A stretch of 64,000 nt of DNA from Flaviramulus sp. (lineage in GTDB: Bacteria; Bacteroidota; Bacteroidia; Flavobacteriales; Flavobacteriaceae): assembly GCA_030731745.1 (NCBI GenBank), contig JANQTJ010000004.1, positions 1 to 64,000 on the forward strand. Reading direction: 5' to 3'. How positions within the stretch are numbered: the stretch's first letter is position 1; every line of letters begins with the position of its first letter. Below the pieces are notes generated by a model, which worked only from the letters and a program-made list of their open reading frames with translations, did no database searches and was not told where the DNA came from. Of this stretch, positions 9,362 to 20,269 are shown piece after piece. Position numbers and translations under genes: made by a program.

Positions 9362-10162
9362 ATGACAAGAAGAATAGTTATAATATTGTGCTTAGGTGCT
9401 TTATTTTTTAGTTGTAAAGCTAAAAAAAGCGTTGTAGCTAAAAAGCCAAAAACTGAAGTTAGAGAAGCTAAAGAAAGTATTATAGAAACAGAAAAAACAA
9501 TAACAGAAACTGTAAAAACTTATGCTAGTGCTACTGAGAAGTACATAGATATTTATAAAGAAATAGCCCAAAATGAGATGCGACTTTATAATATTCCTGC
9601 GAGTATTACCATTGCTCAAGGAATTCTTGAATCTGGATCGGGAAATGGCAGATTATCAGTCGAAGCTAATAACCATTTTGGTATAAAATGTCACGAATGG
9701 ACGGGTGCCAAAATTTATCATGATGATGATGAAAAACAAGAATGTTTCAGGAAGTATAACGATCCAAAGTATTCATTTAGGGATCATTCATTGTTTCTGA
9801 CAGAACGTAAGCGATATTCTAATTTATTTGATTTAAAAATGGAAGACTATAAAGGTTGGGCAAGAGGGTTAAGAACTGCTGGTTATGCTACAGATAGAAA
9901 ATACCCTGAAAAATTAATTAGTTTAATTGAGCGTTATAATTTAGATGCATTAGATAAAGAAGTTTTGGGGGAAGCTTATATTAAAAACGAGTCTCCAAAT
10001 GATGAATTTATTTCCTATACAGTTTCAAAAGGGGATACTTTATATTCTATTTCAAAACGGTATAATATTACAGTAAAAGAACTTCAAACTATTAATAGTT
10101 TAAAAGATACTACACTAAGTATTGGTCAAATTCTATTAATAAAACCAATAACAGAAAATTAA
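9362..10162 (+). CDS. Glucosaminidase-domain lipoprotein with C-terminal LysM
   Basis: [33 protein letters not shown]; Lys[28 protein letters not shown]. Confidence 0.92.
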   Translation: MTRRIVIILCLGALFFSCKAKKSVVAKKPKTEVREAKESIIETEKTITETVKTYASATEKYIDIYKEIAQNEMRLYNIPASITIAQGILESGSGNGRLSVEANNHFGIKCHEWTGAKIYHDDDEKQECFRKYNDPKYSFRDHSLFLTERKRYSNLFDLKMEDYKGWARGLRTAGYATDRKYPEKLISLIERYNLDALDKEVLGEAYIKNESPNDEFISYTVSKGDTLYSISKRYNITVKELQTINSLKDTTLSIGQILLIKPITEN

Positions 10163-11448
10163 TGATTTACAAAAGAAGTAGCGCCTTGTTTGCGCAAGCT
10201 GAAAAAGTTATTCCTGGTGGGGTAAACTCACCTGTAAGAGCTTTTAAGGGTGTAGGAGGAACCCCGATTTTTGTTAAAGAAGCAAAAGGGGCTTATTTAT
10301 TTGATGAAGATAACAATCGTTTAATTGATTATATAAATTCTTGGGGGCCGATGATTTTAGGTCATGCTTTTGAGCCTGTTGTTAACGCGGTTGTGGAAAA
10401 AGCTAAAAAAGGAACTTCGTTTGGTATGCCTACTGAAATTGAAACTCAAATAGCTGAGTTAGCTGTTTCTATGGTGCCAAATATTGATAAAATTCGGTTT
10501 GTAAATTCGGGTACTGAGGCTTGTATGAGTGCGGTTCGTTTAGCGCGTGGTTTTACAGGAAAAGATAAAATCATCAAGTTTGCTGGTTGTTATCATGGAC
10601 ATTCAGACTCTTTTTTAATACAAGCAGGAAGTGGCGCAAGTACTTTTGGGACACCTAATAGTCCTGGAGTTACAAAAGGAACGGCTAAAGATACTTTGTT
10701 GGCACGTTATAATGATGTTGGAAATGTCAATGAATTGATTCAAGCTAATAAAAATCAAATTGCCTGCATTATTATAGAGCCTGTTGCAGGTAACATGGGG
10801 TGTATTCCTCCAAACCAAGGTTTTTTACAAAGTTTGAGAGATTTGTGTGATGCTAATCGTATTTTATTAGTTTTTGATGAGGTAATGACGGGTTTTCGTT
10901 TAGCTAAAGGTGGTGCTCAAGAATTGTTTGATATAAATGCAGATATTATTTGTTTTGGAAAAGTGATAGGTGGTGGATTACCAGTTGGTGCTTTTGCAGC
11001 AAGGCATGAAATTATGAATTTTTTAGCGCCTTTAGGACCTGTTTATCAAGCAGGTACATTAAGCGGGAATCCATTGGCTATGGCGGCAGGTTTAGCTATG
11101 TTGACAGAACTTAATAATGATAAAGAAATTTTTAATCGTTTGGCTAAAAAAACTGAATACCTGCATTTAGGTATTGCAAAAGTTTTAAATGAAAACAATA
11201 TTACACACACAATAAACCGTATTGGATCTATGATTTCTGTGCATTTTGATGAAGCTAACGTAGTAGATTTTGATACAGCAGCTAAAGGTAATAATGATAC
11301 TTTTAAAAAATTCTTCCATGGGATGTTAAATCATGGTATTTACATTGCACCTAGTGCTTTTGAAACTTGGTTTATAACAGATGCTTTAACTTATCAGGAT
11401 TTAGATTTCACCATTGCTGCTGTAAATACTTTGTCTAAAACATTATAA
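10162..11448 (+). CDS. hemL: Glutamate-1-semialdehyde 2,1-aminomutase
   Basis: [54 protein letters not shown]. Confidence 0.97.
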   Translation: MIYKRSSALFAQAEKVIPGGVNSPVRAFKGVGGTPIFVKEAKGAYLFDEDNNRLIDYINSWGPMILGHAFEPVVNAVVEKAKKGTSFGMPTEIETQIAELAVSMVPNIDKIRFVNSGTEACMSAVRLARGFTGKDKIIKFAGCYHGHSDSFLIQAGSGASTFGTPNSPGVTKGTAKDTLLARYNDVGNVNELIQANKNQIACIIIEPVAGNMGCIPPNQGFLQSLRDLCDANRILLVFDEVMTGFRLAKGGAQELFDINADIICFGKVIGGGLPVGAFAARHEIMNFLAPLGPVYQAGTLSGNPLAMAAGLAMLTELNNDKEIFNRLAKKTEYLHLGIAKVLNENNITHTINRIGSMISVHFDEANVVDFDTAAKGNNDTFKKFFHGMLNHGIYIAPSAFETWFITDALTYQDLDFTIAAVNTLSKTL

Positions 11449-11484
11449 AAAAAGCACATTTCTAAATTTAGAAATGTGCTTTTT
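11449..11484. terminator. Perfect 36-nt palindromic terminator
   Basis: AAAAAGCACATTTCTAAA|TTTAGAAATGTGCTTTTT between convergent genes. Confidence 0.85.
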
Positions 11485-11512
11485 GTCAACTAACTAAAAC
11501 TAATAAACTAAT

Positions 11513-11989
11513 TTATTTTTGTTCTTTCTTTTGCATGCGTTTTTTCATGCCTTCTTTCTTCCCTTTTTCATTCATAGCCATTCTAGATTCTGCTTTTTCC
11601 CACTTAGCATATTGCTCTTCATTTAAAATTTCTTTCATTTTTGCTTTCATAGCAATTTTGTCATCCAATCTATCATTTGCCATCTTTAAACGTTCCTCAT
11701 CAGTAGGTTTTTTTAGTTCGCCACTTTCTTTTTGCGCTTTCCGGCTTTCCATCATCGCTTTTCTTTTTGTAGCATTCTCTAAATTTATTTTTTGAATTTC
11801 TTTTTGTTGAGATTCATTTAAATCTAAATGCAAGGTCATTTTTTTTGTTTGGAGGGTTGCCATTTCTACCGCAGGAATATCCATCATTTTTTCGGCTCTT
11901 TCAGCTTTGTTTGGTTTTTCTTTTTTGTTTTCTTGTGCTGTTGCTTGTAATGCTATAAACGCTAAAGCAATAAATACTAATTTTTTCAT
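11513..11989 (-). CDS. Secreted DUF4890/Spy-like hypothetical protein
   Basis: Signal peptide; lysine/methionine-rich helical LxxxQ..i..i pattern (LDLNESQQKEIQKINLENATKRKAMM). Confidence 0.6.
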   Translation of the reverse strand: MKKLVFIALAFIALQATAQENKKEKPNKAERAEKMMDIPAVEMATLQTKKMTLHLDLNESQQKEIQKINLENATKRKAMMESRKAQKESGELKKPTDEERLKMANDRLDDKIAMKAKMKEILNEEQYAKWEKAESRMAMNEKGKKEGMKKRMQKKEQK

Positions 11990-12104
11990 CTTAATAAAGT
12001 TTAAATTATTTACTACTAGGACTTTCCTTAAGTGGAATAGTTTAATATGAAATTTAAATTTAACGGGATTTTAACAGAAAAGCGCAGTAATCTAGAGATA
12101 AAAC

Positions 12105-13322
12105 TTAATTTAAAAAAGGTATTTTTAAAAGGGCGCCTGTTTGAAAATCAGGAGCATTGTTAACTAAAAAATCTTCCTTTAGATATAAGGATAATTGAAA
12201 ATTTGGCTTTCCGTAACTGTAAGTAAAACTCCAATTTGATTGTGCTTTATATAAGGTAGTTACACCATGTTGCCAACCGCCATTTATTTCTTGCCATTTA
12301 CCTTTCAGTGAAAAATAACTGGCTTCTTCTTTTTTATTGTATCGAGATTGTATTTGATAATTTATTCCAAAGGCATTAAAATTACCTCTTTTTGTGTATT
12401 TCGTTATTTCCAGATTACTTTCAATAGTTGCTAGATATTTATTGTTTCCTAGATCTATTACTTCATTAAAATTGATTAAATTTTTGCGTAAAATATTTGC
12501 TCCAATTCCGATATTGAATTCATAATTATTTTTTAAAAGGATTCTTTCTATGGCATTTACGGAAACACCAACATCTATTGAGGGATTAAATTTTGAAGTA
12601 TTAATACCTATGTGATTCCCAAAGTTTAAAAATATATTTTTGGTTTTATTTATAGAAAGTGTTGGGTAGTAAAAGTGGTTTATTTCTATGCCTCCAATAA
12701 AAAAGTCGTTATTATTTAGTTTTAAAGTATTCCCGTTTTTATCAAAATATTCAAAATTTACTTGGTTTAGTCCATAGTATCTTCTTCCGTATGGATCTTC
12801 ACCTCCAGCTATGTTGCTATGAAACCATTCAATACTTTCGTCACTTGTAATAAATGAAAAAGGATGTTTCCCCTTTGTTATTAGATAAGATCTTAAGTTA
12901 ATATTTATTTCGTGTTTTTTCGCAACAGGGATATTTAAACTTAATCTAAACTCTTTTATTACAGCATCTATTACTATATTCATGTAATCTGCTGGTGTTG
13001 TTTCTTGATCAATAAAATTAAAACCTCTATCGTGCCAAATGGTTTCACTAAATTGACTTCTTATTTCAAGATCTTTTGGAAAATAACCTTCTACAAAAGG
13101 ATGAAAATTATTACCACTTGCTGAATTTATACTTATGGTTGTTTTTTTAGGTGCTGTGTATTTAAAATTAGTATTAATACGAGAACTAAAAATGCCAAAG
13201 TGATGGGTGCTTAATAAGCTAGGGTTGTCTATGCCGTTTTTAAAAGAGAGGTTATCTTTTACTTGTGCCAATAGTGTTTGGGAGTAAAAACAAACAATCG
13301 TTATAAAGATTCTTATTAGCAT
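12105..13322 (-). CDS. Hypothetical outer-membrane beta-barrel-like protein
   Basis: Signal peptide; alternating amphipathic strands; C-terminal aromatic-rich strands. Confidence 0.5.
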   Translation of the reverse strand: MLIRIFITIVCFYSQTLLAQVKDNLSFKNGIDNPSLLSTHHFGIFSSRINTNFKYTAPKKTTISINSASGNNFHPFVEGYFPKDLEIRSQFSETIWHDRGFNFIDQETTPADYMNIVIDAVIKEFRLSLNIPVAKKHEININLRSYLITKGKHPFSFITSDESIEWFHSNIAGGEDPYGRRYYGLNQVNFEYFDKNGNTLKLNNNDFFIGGIEINHFYYPTLSINKTKNIFLNFGNHIGINTSKFNPSIDVGVSVNAIERILLKNNYEFNIGIGANILRKNLINFNEVIDLGNNKYLATIESNLEITKYTKRGNFNAFGINYQIQSRYNKKEEASYFSLKGKWQEINGGWQHGVTTLYKAQSNWSFTYSYGKPNFQLSLYLKEDFLVNNAPDFQTGALLKIPFLN

Positions 13323-13352
13323 GTGTCAAAAATAAATAAAGTTCAAATATTT

Positions 13353-14873
13353 TTATATGTTGTTTATTTCTTTTTCAGATTGTGCAATAAGGTTTAAGGT
13401 GGTGGTGAATAAGTTGGTGTTATTCATTTTACTTTTTAGCCAACTATAAAAACTCATAACAAAAATATCTTCTCGATACGTTCCAACCCACTCAAATGAT
13501 TTTTCAACCTTCTCTATAAAAGCTTTTGAGGTTGTAGTTTTAGGGTTTTTATAATAGGCTTCAACAAAACTTAAAAATGTGATTACACGTTCTTGATTGA
13601 TATTTTTTAAATAGGGGAAATAAAGCCTTTTAAAGCTTTGTAGTCTCGACTCAACTAAATCGATATTGTAGAGTTCGATATGTAATAAGATTTCTATTAA
13701 ATTCTTTTTTATAACCCATTCTTGTCCAGCTTTTTCAATATACCATTTATCTGTATGATAAAATTTACTAAAAATATGATGCGCTTTTTTAAATTCATTT
13801 CTTTGAAAATAAAACACAATTAAACTTAAATGGATATCTAGTAATGATTCCATATCATCATGTTTTTTGTGGGTAAAAGGAGTTAAAGCACTAATAGCTA
13901 ATTCTTGTTTATTACTGTAATTTAAGTTTAAAGCCCATAGTAAATGATATTTTAATTTAAAGGTCTTATAATGCTTTTGGTTTTTTAATTGCATGTGCTC
14001 ATGCATAATTTCTAAGTAGGATAATGATTCATCAAATTTTTTATTTCTGAAAAGTGTATTCGCTATAGCGTATAGAATCTGAATATGATAAAAGGATTGC
14101 TTCTCTTTGTTTTTATGTTTTAAGATGGATTTGTAGGTATTAATTAAAAAAGGTTCAATTTTTAAATAATCTTTTGTTACAAAAGCTGAAATACTTGAAA
14201 TGGTTACTAATTGATAAAGCGATTTAAAAGACATCCCATCGTTAATAGTGATTTGATGTGCTTTAAAAGTGGTTTCTAAAATGGTTTGAAAATCCAACAC
14301 CTCGCCTTTAAAAGACATATTATTAATGGTTTTCCTAATTTTTGTATAAATAATGTTAAGTTCATCTTCTAAAAGAATACTTTTTTGATTGTTTTTAAAT
14401 TTTATAATTAAAGGTTCAAGTTCTATGAAAGGATTTGCATATGCATATTGAATTTTAGTATGATAAATTTCATTTAGTAATGGAAATAGAGAATGTTCTA
14501 TAGCTAGATTCTCAGCTTTTTCTAAAATTTTATAGGCAACTTTAAACTGTTTTTGTTGTAAAAATGATTTTGAAGCTAAAATATATTTTATAATCTGCAT
14601 CTCTACAGAGCCTTCTTCTTGCAATCTTTGGTTTGCTGTAAAATCAATAACAGATTCGTGCAAGCGTTTTCTTAATGCGTAATAAGCATTATGTTTTTCT
14701 GTGCCGTAAAGCTTTTTGCAAATTGTTTTAGAATCTAGTTCATCGATTAATAACATATTAAAAAGTTTGATGTTTTTAATATCGGTACGTTTATTTTTTT
14801 TCTCTAAATAAACTGTAAACTTTTGTTGTTCTTCAACAGAAAACGTTAAAATAATATCATTTAAATCAGTCAT
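13353..14873 (-). CDS. Hypothetical cytosolic helical-repeat protein
   Basis: 506 aa intact ORF, helical repeats without signal peptide. Confidence 0.6.
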   Translation of the reverse strand: MTDLNDIILTFSVEEQQKFTVYLEKKNKRTDIKNIKLFNMLLIDELDSKTICKKLYGTEKHNAYYALRKRLHESVIDFTANQRLQEEGSVEMQIIKYILASKSFLQQKQFKVAYKILEKAENLAIEHSLFPLLNEIYHTKIQYAYANPFIELEPLIIKFKNNQKSILLEDELNIIYTKIRKTINNMSFKGEVLDFQTILETTFKAHQITINDGMSFKSLYQLVTISSISAFVTKDYLKIEPFLINTYKSILKHKNKEKQSFYHIQILYAIANTLFRNKKFDESLSYLEIMHEHMQLKNQKHYKTFKLKYHLLWALNLNYSNKQELAISALTPFTHKKHDDMESLLDIHLSLIVFYFQRNEFKKAHHIFSKFYHTDKWYIEKAGQEWVIKKNLIEILLHIELYNIDLVESRLQSFKRLYFPYLKNINQERVITFLSFVEAYYKNPKTTTSKAFIEKVEKSFEWVGTYREDIFVMSFYSWLKSKMNNTNLFTTTLNLIAQSEKEINNI

Positions 14874-15025
14874 TTAATCGTTATTAATTATATTACTAAT
14901 ATCAATAAAAATAATACTTTAGTACATATAAATATAATTTATATCGTCAGTTTTTATAGAATATGGTATTTTGTGTGTTTAAGAAGTTTTGCAGTTTTGT
15001 CGAGTGATCATTAAAATAAAAAATT

Positions 15026-15283
15026 TTGAAATCAAATTTGAAAATTAAGAAAATTAGAAATGCTAGATGGCATATTACATTAAAGGTTGGACTTATTCTA
15101 TTAATTATGGGTTCTGGTCCTTTATTTCTATTACTTTGTTTAGATGCCTTAGGTTTAGTTGAGGCTGGTAATGCCATAATACCCGGAATTTTGGCGTTTT
15201 TTAGTTTTTATCCTTCTCTTATTTTAATTTTCATCGGAGTTGTTTTTACATTTTTTATTAATAAAAATGCTAATAATAATTAA
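15026..15283 (+). CDS. Small membrane protein, hypothetical
   Basis: Two predicted TM helices; probable TTG start. Confidence 0.45.
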   Translation: MKSNLKIKKIRNARWHITLKVGLILLIMGSGPLFLLLCLDALGLVEAGNAIIPGILAFFSFYPSLILIFIGVVFTFFINKNANNN

Positions 15284-15361
15284 AGCAATCAATTAAAAAC
15301 AAACTATAAGAAACAGAAGCAAGTTTGTTACAGTAATTATTAATCATTAAAACAGAAAATT

Positions 15362-15844
15362 ATGAATTATCAAACAACGGTTTCAGTTGATGAAAAATCA
15401 AAAGAAACGAAATCAAAAAAAGAAATTAAAGTTTTCGATCAAAAACCAACGTTAGCATTTATAGGTGCATCATGGTCTTCTTTATTAGTTGGTATGACGT
15501 CTTATTTAATAGGTTTGTGGAATGCAGATATGATGCTAAACGAGAAAGGGTATTATTTTACAATACTTCTTTTCGGGTTGTTTTCTGTAATTTCAGTTCA
15601 AAAAGCGGTGAGAGACAAAATGGAAGATATTCCAGTTACTGATATTTATTATAGTATTAGTTGGTTTGCAACCATAGCTTCTATTGTTTTATTAGTTATT
15701 GGTTTGTGGAATGCTGATTTGTTACTGAGTGAAAAAGGGTTTTATGCTATGTCGTTTTTGTTAAGTTTATTTTCTGGTATTGCTGTACAGAAAAATACCA
15801 GAGACATTCAATATATCGATAGAAATTTAAAAGAAGATGTTTAG
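15362..15844 (+). CDS. YiaA/YiaB two-helix domain membrane protein
   Basis: Internal duplication: [37 protein letters not shown] / [37 protein letters not shown]. Confidence 0.85.
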   Translation: MNYQTTVSVDEKSKETKSKKEIKVFDQKPTLAFIGASWSSLLVGMTSYLIGLWNADMMLNEKGYYFTILLFGLFSVISVQKAVRDKMEDIPVTDIYYSISWFATIASIVLLVIGLWNADLLLSEKGFYAMSFLLSLFSGIAVQKNTRDIQYIDRNLKEDV

Positions 15845-15898
15845 TTTAATATTCAAAACAAGAAATAAAGGGTTGTTTTGATGGTTGTTAGTTAATCC

Positions 15899-15933
15899 AA
15901 AGCCTCGTAGCTTTTAGTTACGGGGTTTTAAAA
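15899..15933 (+). terminator. Terminator-like hairpin
   Basis: AAAGCCTCGTAGCTTTTAGTTACGGGGTTTT. Confidence 0.45.
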
Positions 15934-15969
15934 TTATTGTATATTAGTATTCCATCAATCTGTTAAGAA

Positions 15970-16842
15970 ATGTCATATGTGTTTCATATTACAATAATTG
16001 TATGTATAGCTTATATCGTTATAAGTGTGGCGCTTTATTATCTGCAAGATTATATGCTCTTTAAACCTGAAAAATTATCTAAAGATTTTCAGTTTTATTA
16101 TGAAAATCAAGAAATTAAAGAATATAATTTAGAGACAAGAGATGGCGCCACTATTAATGGGTTAAGATTTTTTCCTAAAGGTGAAAGTAAAGGTGTTGTT
16201 TTATATTTAAAAGGAAATTCTAAAAGCATCAAAGGTTGGGGTAAGTTTGCAGTAGATTTTACAAGGCATGGGTATAATGTTTTGATGGTAGATTATAGGG
16301 GTTTTGGTAAAAGTACAGGAAGGCGATCGCAAAAAGCGATTAAGCGTGATTTACAGGAAGTTTATAATAAAATAAAAGAGCTCACTAAAGAAGATAGAAT
16401 TATACTTTACGGAAGAAGTTTAGGGTCTGGTTTTGCGGCAAAATTGGCATCTATGAATAGCCCTAAAATGCTAGTTTTAGATGCGCCATACTACAGTTTA
16501 ACCAAAGTTACAGCTCGTTATGCGCCATTTATGCCTCTATCGTTATTGATAAAATATCCTTTACCAACTTATAAATGGTTAAAGTATGTAAAATGTCCTA
16601 TTCATATTATTCATGGAACAAATGATACATTAATTCCTTACAAAACAAGTGTAAAGCTGTCTAAAATAAACCCAAAATTAACTAAGTTACATACGGTTAT
16701 TGGTGGTGGGCATAAAAATTTGAATAATTTTGAATCGTATCATAAAATGATACATGAAATACTCAATACAACCCAACAAGATATCGATTTATCAACCACA
16801 AGTATTCATGTTAAACATAGCTCTAAACCAACAAAAGCTTAA
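15970..16842 (+). CDS. Membrane-anchored alpha/beta hydrolase (copy 1)
   Basis: N-terminal TM; VDYRGFGKSTG; GRSLGSG nucleophile elbow. Confidence 0.88.
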   Translation: MSYVFHITIIVCIAYIVISVALYYLQDYMLFKPEKLSKDFQFYYENQEIKEYNLETRDGATINGLRFFPKGESKGVVLYLKGNSKSIKGWGKFAVDFTRHGYNVLMVDYRGFGKSTGRRSQKAIKRDLQEVYNKIKELTKEDRIILYGRSLGSGFAAKLASMNSPKMLVLDAPYYSLTKVTARYAPFMPLSLLIKYPLPTYKWLKYVKCPIHIIHGTNDTLIPYKTSVKLSKINPKLTKLHTVIGGGHKNLNNFESYHKMIHEILNTTQQDIDLSTTSIHVKHSSKPTKA

Positions 16843-17626
16843 AAAACTATTTTTAGTTTTATTGAGTTTATATATCATGATAACTACAACTTTATATTTT
16901 ATTCAAGAAAAATTATTGTTTCTACCTACGGTTTTAGAGCAAGATTATGTGTTTAATTTTAGGTATTATTTTGAAGAAATAACTTTAAATACAGATGATG
17001 GTTCCAAACTTAATGCCGTTCATTTTAAGGTTGAAAATTCTAGAGGTGTCATACTTTATTTTCATGGAAACGCTGGTGATTTATCTCGTTGGGGTAAAAT
17101 AGCTGAGTATTTTGTTGAAAAACAGTACGATGTTTTGATTATGGATTACAGAACTTATGGTAAAAGTATTGGTAAATTAAGTGAACAGTCTTTTTACAGT
17201 GATGCCGATTTGTTTTATAATCACTTATTGAAAACTTACAATGAAAATGATATTGTACTTTATGGGCGTTCTCTTGGAACTGGAATAGCTTCTTATTTAG
17301 CATCAAAAAAAAATCCAAAGCAACTTATTTTAGAAACGCCTTATTACAGTATTTTAGATGTAGCAAAAGATAGATTTCCTATTTTGCCAATAAACCAACT
17401 TTTAAAATATAAATTTCCAACTTTTGAGTTTATTAAAAACGTTAATTGTGACATAACCATGTTTCATGGTACTGAAGATAACGTAGTGCCATATACTTCA
17501 GCTGAAAAATTATTTCAAATATCGCCAAAACAATACACAAAATTTATAACTATTGGTGGAGGTAGCCACAATAATTTAATTGAGTTTCAAGATTATTTAA
17601 ACACAATAGATGTTATTTTAAAATAA
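16808..17626 (+). CDS. Membrane-anchored alpha/beta hydrolase (copy 2)
   Basis: N-terminal TM; YFHGNAGDLSRWG; MDYRTYGKS; GRSLGTG; overlaps the preceding paralogue. Confidence 0.88.
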   Translation: MLNIALNQQKLKKLFLVLLSLYIMITTTLYFIQEKLLFLPTVLEQDYVFNFRYYFEEITLNTDDGSKLNAVHFKVENSRGVILYFHGNAGDLSRWGKIAEYFVEKQYDVLIMDYRTYGKSIGKLSEQSFYSDADLFYNHLLKTYNENDIVLYGRSLGTGIASYLASKKNPKQLILETPYYSILDVAKDRFPILPINQLLKYKFPTFEFIKNVNCDITMFHGTEDNVVPYTSAEKLFQISPKQYTKFITIGGGSHNNLIEFQDYLNTIDVILK

Positions 17627-17627
17627 A

Positions 17628-17659
17628 AAAGGCCTCAAACATAGTAGTTTGAAGCCTTT
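17628..17659. terminator. Bidirectional terminator between convergent genes
   Basis: AAAGGCCTCAAAC ATAGTA GTTTGAAGCCTTT. Confidence 0.75.
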
Positions 17660-17676
17660 CAGAATATTCTATTTTT

Positions 17677-20214
17677 CTACTTAGGATCTAAAATATTGTT
17701 AACGCGTTCCAATGCATCTGCTATATGAATTCTACTCATAGAATCAGCGCCACCAGCATTTCTCAAAGAACTGCGAAGTGATTTTAACTCTGCTCTTACA
17801 ATAGCTCTAATATCAGACTGACTTACATTTATTGGGGTTCCTCCAAAGAAGCGTCTTACTGCAGCTGGAATATTTTGTTCATTTTCCATAATAAATTCCA
17901 TACGCTCAATGTAAGCACGTTGCAGGTTTCGTCTGTAAATATCTATTTTCTTACCAGTGCTTAACTCACTAAATAAACCATTACGTAAATCTTTCATCAT
18001 GTCGAATAAAGCATAAGAATCTTTAATATTAATGGTTTCATTTTCTAACATACGCGCCATACGTCCAAAATCCATAATATTATTTAAGGTTCTTGTTTGA
18101 GTACTTCTTAAACGTTCAACACTACCAGCACTTTCTATTTTGTTAAAAATATTGTTGTCTAACATCCAATTTGGAGTTGTAAACAATTCATCTTGTATAA
18201 ATTTCATTGCTTTTTTCTGATGTGCTTTAGGTACATGTGTGTAAACAGCACCATCTTGATCGTAGGTTTTGTAGTATTCATAAACACCACCAATGTTTGC
18301 AGAAACATGTCCCATGTAACGGTTGTACTGACCTAAAACTTCGTTATACATAGTTTCTAAGTCATCATAATTTTTACCGTCTTCGGCAGTCCATTCAATT
18401 AAGTTAGGCACAATACGTTTAAGATTTTTTATGCCGTATTGACTCGCTAAAACAGCATCATCTCCTAAATCTTCTGTTTGAGAACTTGGGTCAATAACTC
18501 CAAATTGCTGTCTACCAAAACGATACATTGGATCTTCAGCGTGTTTTAAAATCCAACTATCTAAAGTTTTCTTTTCATCTTCAGCTGTTTTAGCTTCTAG
18601 TATTGGTCTGTAGCCCCATTCAATGGAATATTTATCATAAATACCAATATTTGGCATAAGAGCAACACCTTCATCACCTGGTTGTGCTACGTAATTAAAA
18701 CGAGCATAATCCATAATTGATGGAGCCGTTCCAAATTTTTTAGTAAACTCAGGATCACGTAATTTTTCTACTGGATAAGCAACGCTGCTTCCCATGTTAT
18801 GAGGTAAACCAAGTGTGTGTCCAACTTCGTGAGATGACACAAAACGAATTAAACGTCCCATAACTTCGTCTTTAAAAGCAACACCTCTTGCATCTGGGTT
18901 AATGGCTGCTGTTTGTACAAAAAACCAATTACGTAATAAGGTCATTACGTTATGGTACCAGTTAATATCGCTTTCTAAAATTTCACCAGATCTTGGGTCA
19001 CTTACGTGAGGGCCATTGGCATTAGGGATAGGAGATGCTAAATATCTTACTACCGAATAACGAGCATCTTCAGGAGACCATTCTGGGTCTTCTTCTATAG
19101 ATGGAGGGTCTTTAGCAATAATTGCTTCCTTAAAACCGGCAGCTTCGAAGGCAACCTGCCAATCTTCAATACCTTGTTTAATATATTTTCTCCATTGTTC
19201 CGGAGTAGCTCTGTCTATGTAGTAAACAATTTGTTTTTTAGGTACAACAAGTTCTCCTCTTTTAAACTTTTCAATATCTTCATCCTTTACCTCTAATCTC
19301 CAACGATCTAAATAAGTAACGCTTTTACTTTCTTGTGCATTTAAACCATAATCTGTTTGCCCACTTGTAAACCAACCTACACGTTGATCGAACATACGGC
19401 GTTGCATAGGTACTTTAGGAAGTAAAATCATAGAGTTATTAATCTCTAAAGTGATAGCCCCTGTATTAGAATTTGATGGTGGTTCACTAGCTGCATAAGT
19501 TTTTACAGTTCGAGACTCAATATTTGTTGGATACGATTTTAGACTTTCTATATAGGAAAGTGCGTCATCTAAACGTGATATTTTGTATTCTTGTCTTCTT
19601 CTTTGTGGGTAACCAAGAGGCTTTACATCTTTAGAAAATAAATCAGTTACATCGATAACTGTTTTTGTTGAATCTTTGCTAATTGCTTTAATAGGGAAAG
19701 TAGCTATTACTGGCTCAAAATTTGAGTTAACAACAGCTTCATGTACCGGAAGAGAATCTGCTGCTACCACTTGATGAGATACCATACGTAAAAGTACTTT
19801 TTTGTCTTTCTTCTGCCAGCGTAATACTTGTTCACTCAGTTTTCCGCCACCAAAACCTAATCCTGATGCAGTTTTAGCTATACGTGTAACCATAATCATT
19901 TCTCTTTCGAAAAGAGAATCTGGAATTTCGTAGAAATAGGATTCATCAATTTGATGCACATCAAAAAGACCTTTATCAGTTTTAGCGTCTTTAGTGATTA
20001 CTTGACTGTAAGGTTTGATGTCATCTTTCCCAGGTTTTTTTACTGGTGGTGTTGCCGCTACAGGAGCATTTTTTTTAGATTTACTTGCTTTTTTAGTAGT
20101 AGAACACGAAAATGCTACAAAAGCACAAACTACAAAGAGTAGTTTAAAGGTTAGTTTTTTCAAATCAGTTAGCTTTAAAGTTTTTGTGAAAATAAGGAAT
20201 ACCCCAATAATCAT
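17677..20214 (-). CDS. Zinc-dependent metalloprotease lipoprotein (DUF5117/DUF5118 architecture)
   Basis: VSSHEVGHTLGLPHNMGSS; lipobox AFSCS; APSIMDYARFNYVAQPGD. Confidence 0.9.
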   Translation of the reverse strand: MIIGVFLIFTKTLKLTDLKKLTFKLLFVVCAFVAFSCSTTKKASKSKKNAPVAATPPVKKPGKDDIKPYSQVITKDAKTDKGLFDVHQIDESYFYEIPDSLFEREMIMVTRIAKTASGLGFGGGKLSEQVLRWQKKDKKVLLRMVSHQVVAADSLPVHEAVVNSNFEPVIATFPIKAISKDSTKTVIDVTDLFSKDVKPLGYPQRRRQEYKISRLDDALSYIESLKSYPTNIESRTVKTYAASEPPSNSNTGAITLEINNSMILLPKVPMQRRMFDQRVGWFTSGQTDYGLNAQESKSVTYLDRWRLEVKDEDIEKFKRGELVVPKKQIVYYIDRATPEQWRKYIKQGIEDWQVAFEAAGFKEAIIAKDPPSIEEDPEWSPEDARYSVVRYLASPIPNANGPHVSDPRSGEILESDINWYHNVMTLLRNWFFVQTAAINPDARGVAFKDEVMGRLIRFVSSHEVGHTLGLPHNMGSSVAYPVEKLRDPEFTKKFGTAPSIMDYARFNYVAQPGDEGVALMPNIGIYDKYSIEWGYRPILEAKTAEDEKKTLDSWILKHAEDPMYRFGRQQFGVIDPSSQTEDLGDDAVLASQYGIKNLKRIVPNLIEWTAEDGKNYDDLETMYNEVLGQYNRYMGHVSANIGGVYEYYKTYDQDGAVYTHVPKAHQKKAMKFIQDELFTTPNWMLDNNIFNKIESAGSVERLRSTQTRTLNNIMDFGRMARMLENETINIKDSYALFDMMKDLRNGLFSELSTGKKIDIYRRNLQRAYIERMEFIMENEQNIPAAVRRFFGGTPINVSQSDIRAIVRAELKSLRSSLRNAGGADSMSRIHIADALERVNNILDPK

Positions 20215-20269
20215 TAAATTATAAGCTTATTTTAATATTTCTTTAACTAAAAATATCTTGTAATGAATG

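Noticed and set aside
14947-15177. 76-aa minus-strand ORF
   Set aside because: Overlaps the better small membrane protein ORF on the plus strand; low-complexity C-terminus.
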